Shown piece after piece: positions 63,250 to 64,000 of a stretch of DNA of 64,000 nt. A model generated the notes under the pieces. It saw only the letters and a list, made by a program, of their open reading frames with translations. It was not told where the DNA came from and made no database searches. The stretch spans positions 52,189 to 116,188 of the forward strand of contig JAFGBT010000005.1 in NCBI GenBank assembly GCA_016933025.1, written 5' to 3'. Made by a program: the position numbers and the translations under genes. This DNA comes from Spirochaetota bacterium. Its GTDB lineage: Bacteria; Spirochaetota; UBA4802; UBA5550. The stretch's first letter is position 1; each line of letters begins with the position of its first letter.

Positions 63250-63693
63250 TCAGCTGAATTTGATGTAATTTTGAATATGTGGCGGGTATCCCCAGATTAA
63301 CCTCCAGGATGTAATGTTCTCAATTGTTTCTCGTATCACAACATAATTTTGATACCGATAGTTATCGGTATTTTTATTTTTTAATATTTTTGGAAGGAAT
63401 TTTTTCACGGCATATGCCAGAATCAGAGAAATAGACATCTTTCGCAGTTTCCTTAGGTCCTGGAAATATTCATAATCATCTACCCTTAATTGCACGTTGA
63501 CCGGCTGTTGCTCCTCGGGCTTTCGTCTCTTTTGATATCTGACCATAGTTCCCATTCGTGCAGGATTAGGAATATCATCCATCGCCTTTTTTATCAGGAT
63601 TGTTATCATTTTCGATCGTGATACACCCTTGGCTTTTGCCGCGGATACTATCGGCTCCAGAATATCCACATGCACGTTGAGCGTGGTTTCCAT
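63250..63693 (-). CDS. tandem ribbon-helix-helix DNA-binding protein
   Basis: 147 residues with two similar segments. Each has a short beta strand, then helix-turn-helix: TLNVHVDILEPIVSAAKAKGVSRSKMITILIKKAM (2-38) and VNVQLRVDDYEYFQDLRKLRKMSISLILAYAVKKFLP (66-102). The spacing fits a fused ribbon-helix-helix dimer that binds DNA as a single chain. The C-terminal 45 residues are Asn/Tyr/Ile-rich. It may act as a regulator; the neighbouring flagellin gene on the same strand is one candidate target. Recognition is by pattern only. Confidence 0.6.
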   Translation of the reverse strand: METTLNVHVDILEPIVSAAKAKGVSRSKMITILIKKAMDDIPNPARMGTMVRYQKRRKPEEQQPVNVQLRVDDYEYFQDLRKLRKMSISLILAYAVKKFLPKILKNKNTDNYRYQNYVVIRETIENITSWRLIWGYPPHIQNYIKFS

Positions 63694-63782
63694 TTTCCCG
63701 GCCCTCCATTACGTGATTTGCAATCTGTAATGGTATACGAATTGAGTTGATGAAATACAAAATTTTTAAAGGGTTATGAAAT

Positions 63783-63812
63783 AAAAAACGCCGGCTTATG
63801 CCCGGCGTTTTT
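63783..63812 (-). terminator. flagellin terminator
   Basis: Stem AACGCCGG/CCGGCGTT (63787-63794 with 63802-63809) and, on the minus strand, a run of six T after it. It lies about 25 bp beyond the flagellin stop. The flanking A and T runs make it usable in both directions. Confidence 0.85.
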
Positions 63813-63837
63813 ATGTGAGTACTATGTTGCCGTATGC

Positions 63838-64000
63838 TTACTTGAGCAGTTCGAGAACCGTCTGCGACTTTGTGTTCGCCTGGGCGAGCATCGAGGTCGC
63901 CGCCCTCGTCAGGATCTGGTACCGGACGAAGGAGGACATCTGCTCGGCCATGTCGGTGTCCCGTATCCGCGACTCGGAGGCCTGCACGTTCTCGTAGGCG
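63838..64000 (-). CDS. FlaB-type flagellin, C-terminal end only
   Basis: The frame runs off the right edge of the window; the last 54 residues are visible. [20 protein letters not shown] and then [20 protein letters not shown], ending [12 protein letters not shown], is the C-terminal D0 coiled coil of bacterial flagellin, closest in wording to spirochaete FlaB core proteins of periplasmic flagella. It is followed by a strong terminator. This is the best taxonomic marker in the window. Confidence 0.93.
   Translation of the reverse strand, partial: AYENVQASESRIRDTDMAEQMSSFVRYQILTRAATSMLAQANTKSQTVLELLK

Noticed and set aside
1..64000. CRISPR arrays, rRNA and tRNA genes
   Set aside because: No regularly spaced repeats with unique spacers and no recognisable rRNA or tRNA sequences were found by reading.

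Overview
The window looks like chromosome from a free-living spirochaete (phylum Spirochaetota). The strongest sign is the C-terminus of a FlaB-type periplasmic flagellin at the right edge. Supporting signs are FecR-type lipoproteins with charged coiled-coil tails, 7TM-DISM/SpoIIE and multi-PAS signalling proteins, a bactofilin next to an M23 peptidase, and a FlgM-like mini-gene. Most of the DNA is GC-rich, with AT-rich or repeat-rich islands. Species cannot be named from the sequence.

Layout. 1-9.2 kb: accessory and envelope genes. These are a truncated class III cyclase, a FecR lipoprotein, a small Cys-rich lipoprotein, two paralogous ASH-like surface proteins with near-identical C-terminal anchoring tails, a DUF21/CBS membrane protein, a delta-60 repeat lipoprotein and an AT-rich ankyrin-repeat gene. 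Five copies of a dispersed repeat lie between them. 9.2-12.9 kb: pcrA helicase and a GGDEF response regulator, separated by a MITE-like element. 12.9-22.7 kb: the core translation/RNA cluster rimP-nusA-infB-rbfA-truB-rpsO-pnp, then an M16 protease, with a large hairpin between rpsO and pnp. 22.8-32 kb: bactofilin, LysM/M23 peptidase, a KamA-family radical SAM aminomutase with glutamate-type specificity residues, an acyl-CoA dehydrogenase homologue lacking the usual catalytic Glu, glyS, and an acyltransferase/glycosyltransferase pair.

32-38 kb: the highlight is a mercury-methylation locus. On the minus strand hgcA (cap-helix motif NVWCAAGK plus five membrane segments) overlaps hgcB (2[4Fe-4S] ferredoxin ending in a Cys pair) by four bases. 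They are followed by an ArsR-family repressor, a small membrane protein, a rhodanese, a TauE/SafE permease, a remnant of an ACR3 arsenite pump and an ArsC arsenate reductase. A 42-bp palindrome sits directly on the predicted hgcA promoter, with the -10 box as its loop, so metal(loid)-responsive ArsR autoregulation of hgcAB is the natural model. A flavodiiron protein is divergently encoded. A perfect 48-bp palindrome marks the broken end of the acr3 remnant. At 40.3 kb a CDF-type transporter carries CxxxC where HxxxD is usual.

38-59 kb: a FlgT-like exported protein, a zinc-ribbon membrane protein, a 7TM-DISM PP2C phosphatase, mntP, a large RND/MMPL transporter, a hybrid PAS histidine kinase, an enoyl-CoA hydratase, and a three-gene overlapping phosphorelay (HisKA_2 kinase, REC-PAS-GAF kinase, stand-alone REC) with no DNA-binding output. 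59-64 kb: a PgeF-like multicopper/laccase-fold protein, a PHP phosphatase, an unrecognised gene, a FlgM-like mini-gene, an AI-2E-family permease, a tandem ribbon-helix-helix protein and the flagellin end.
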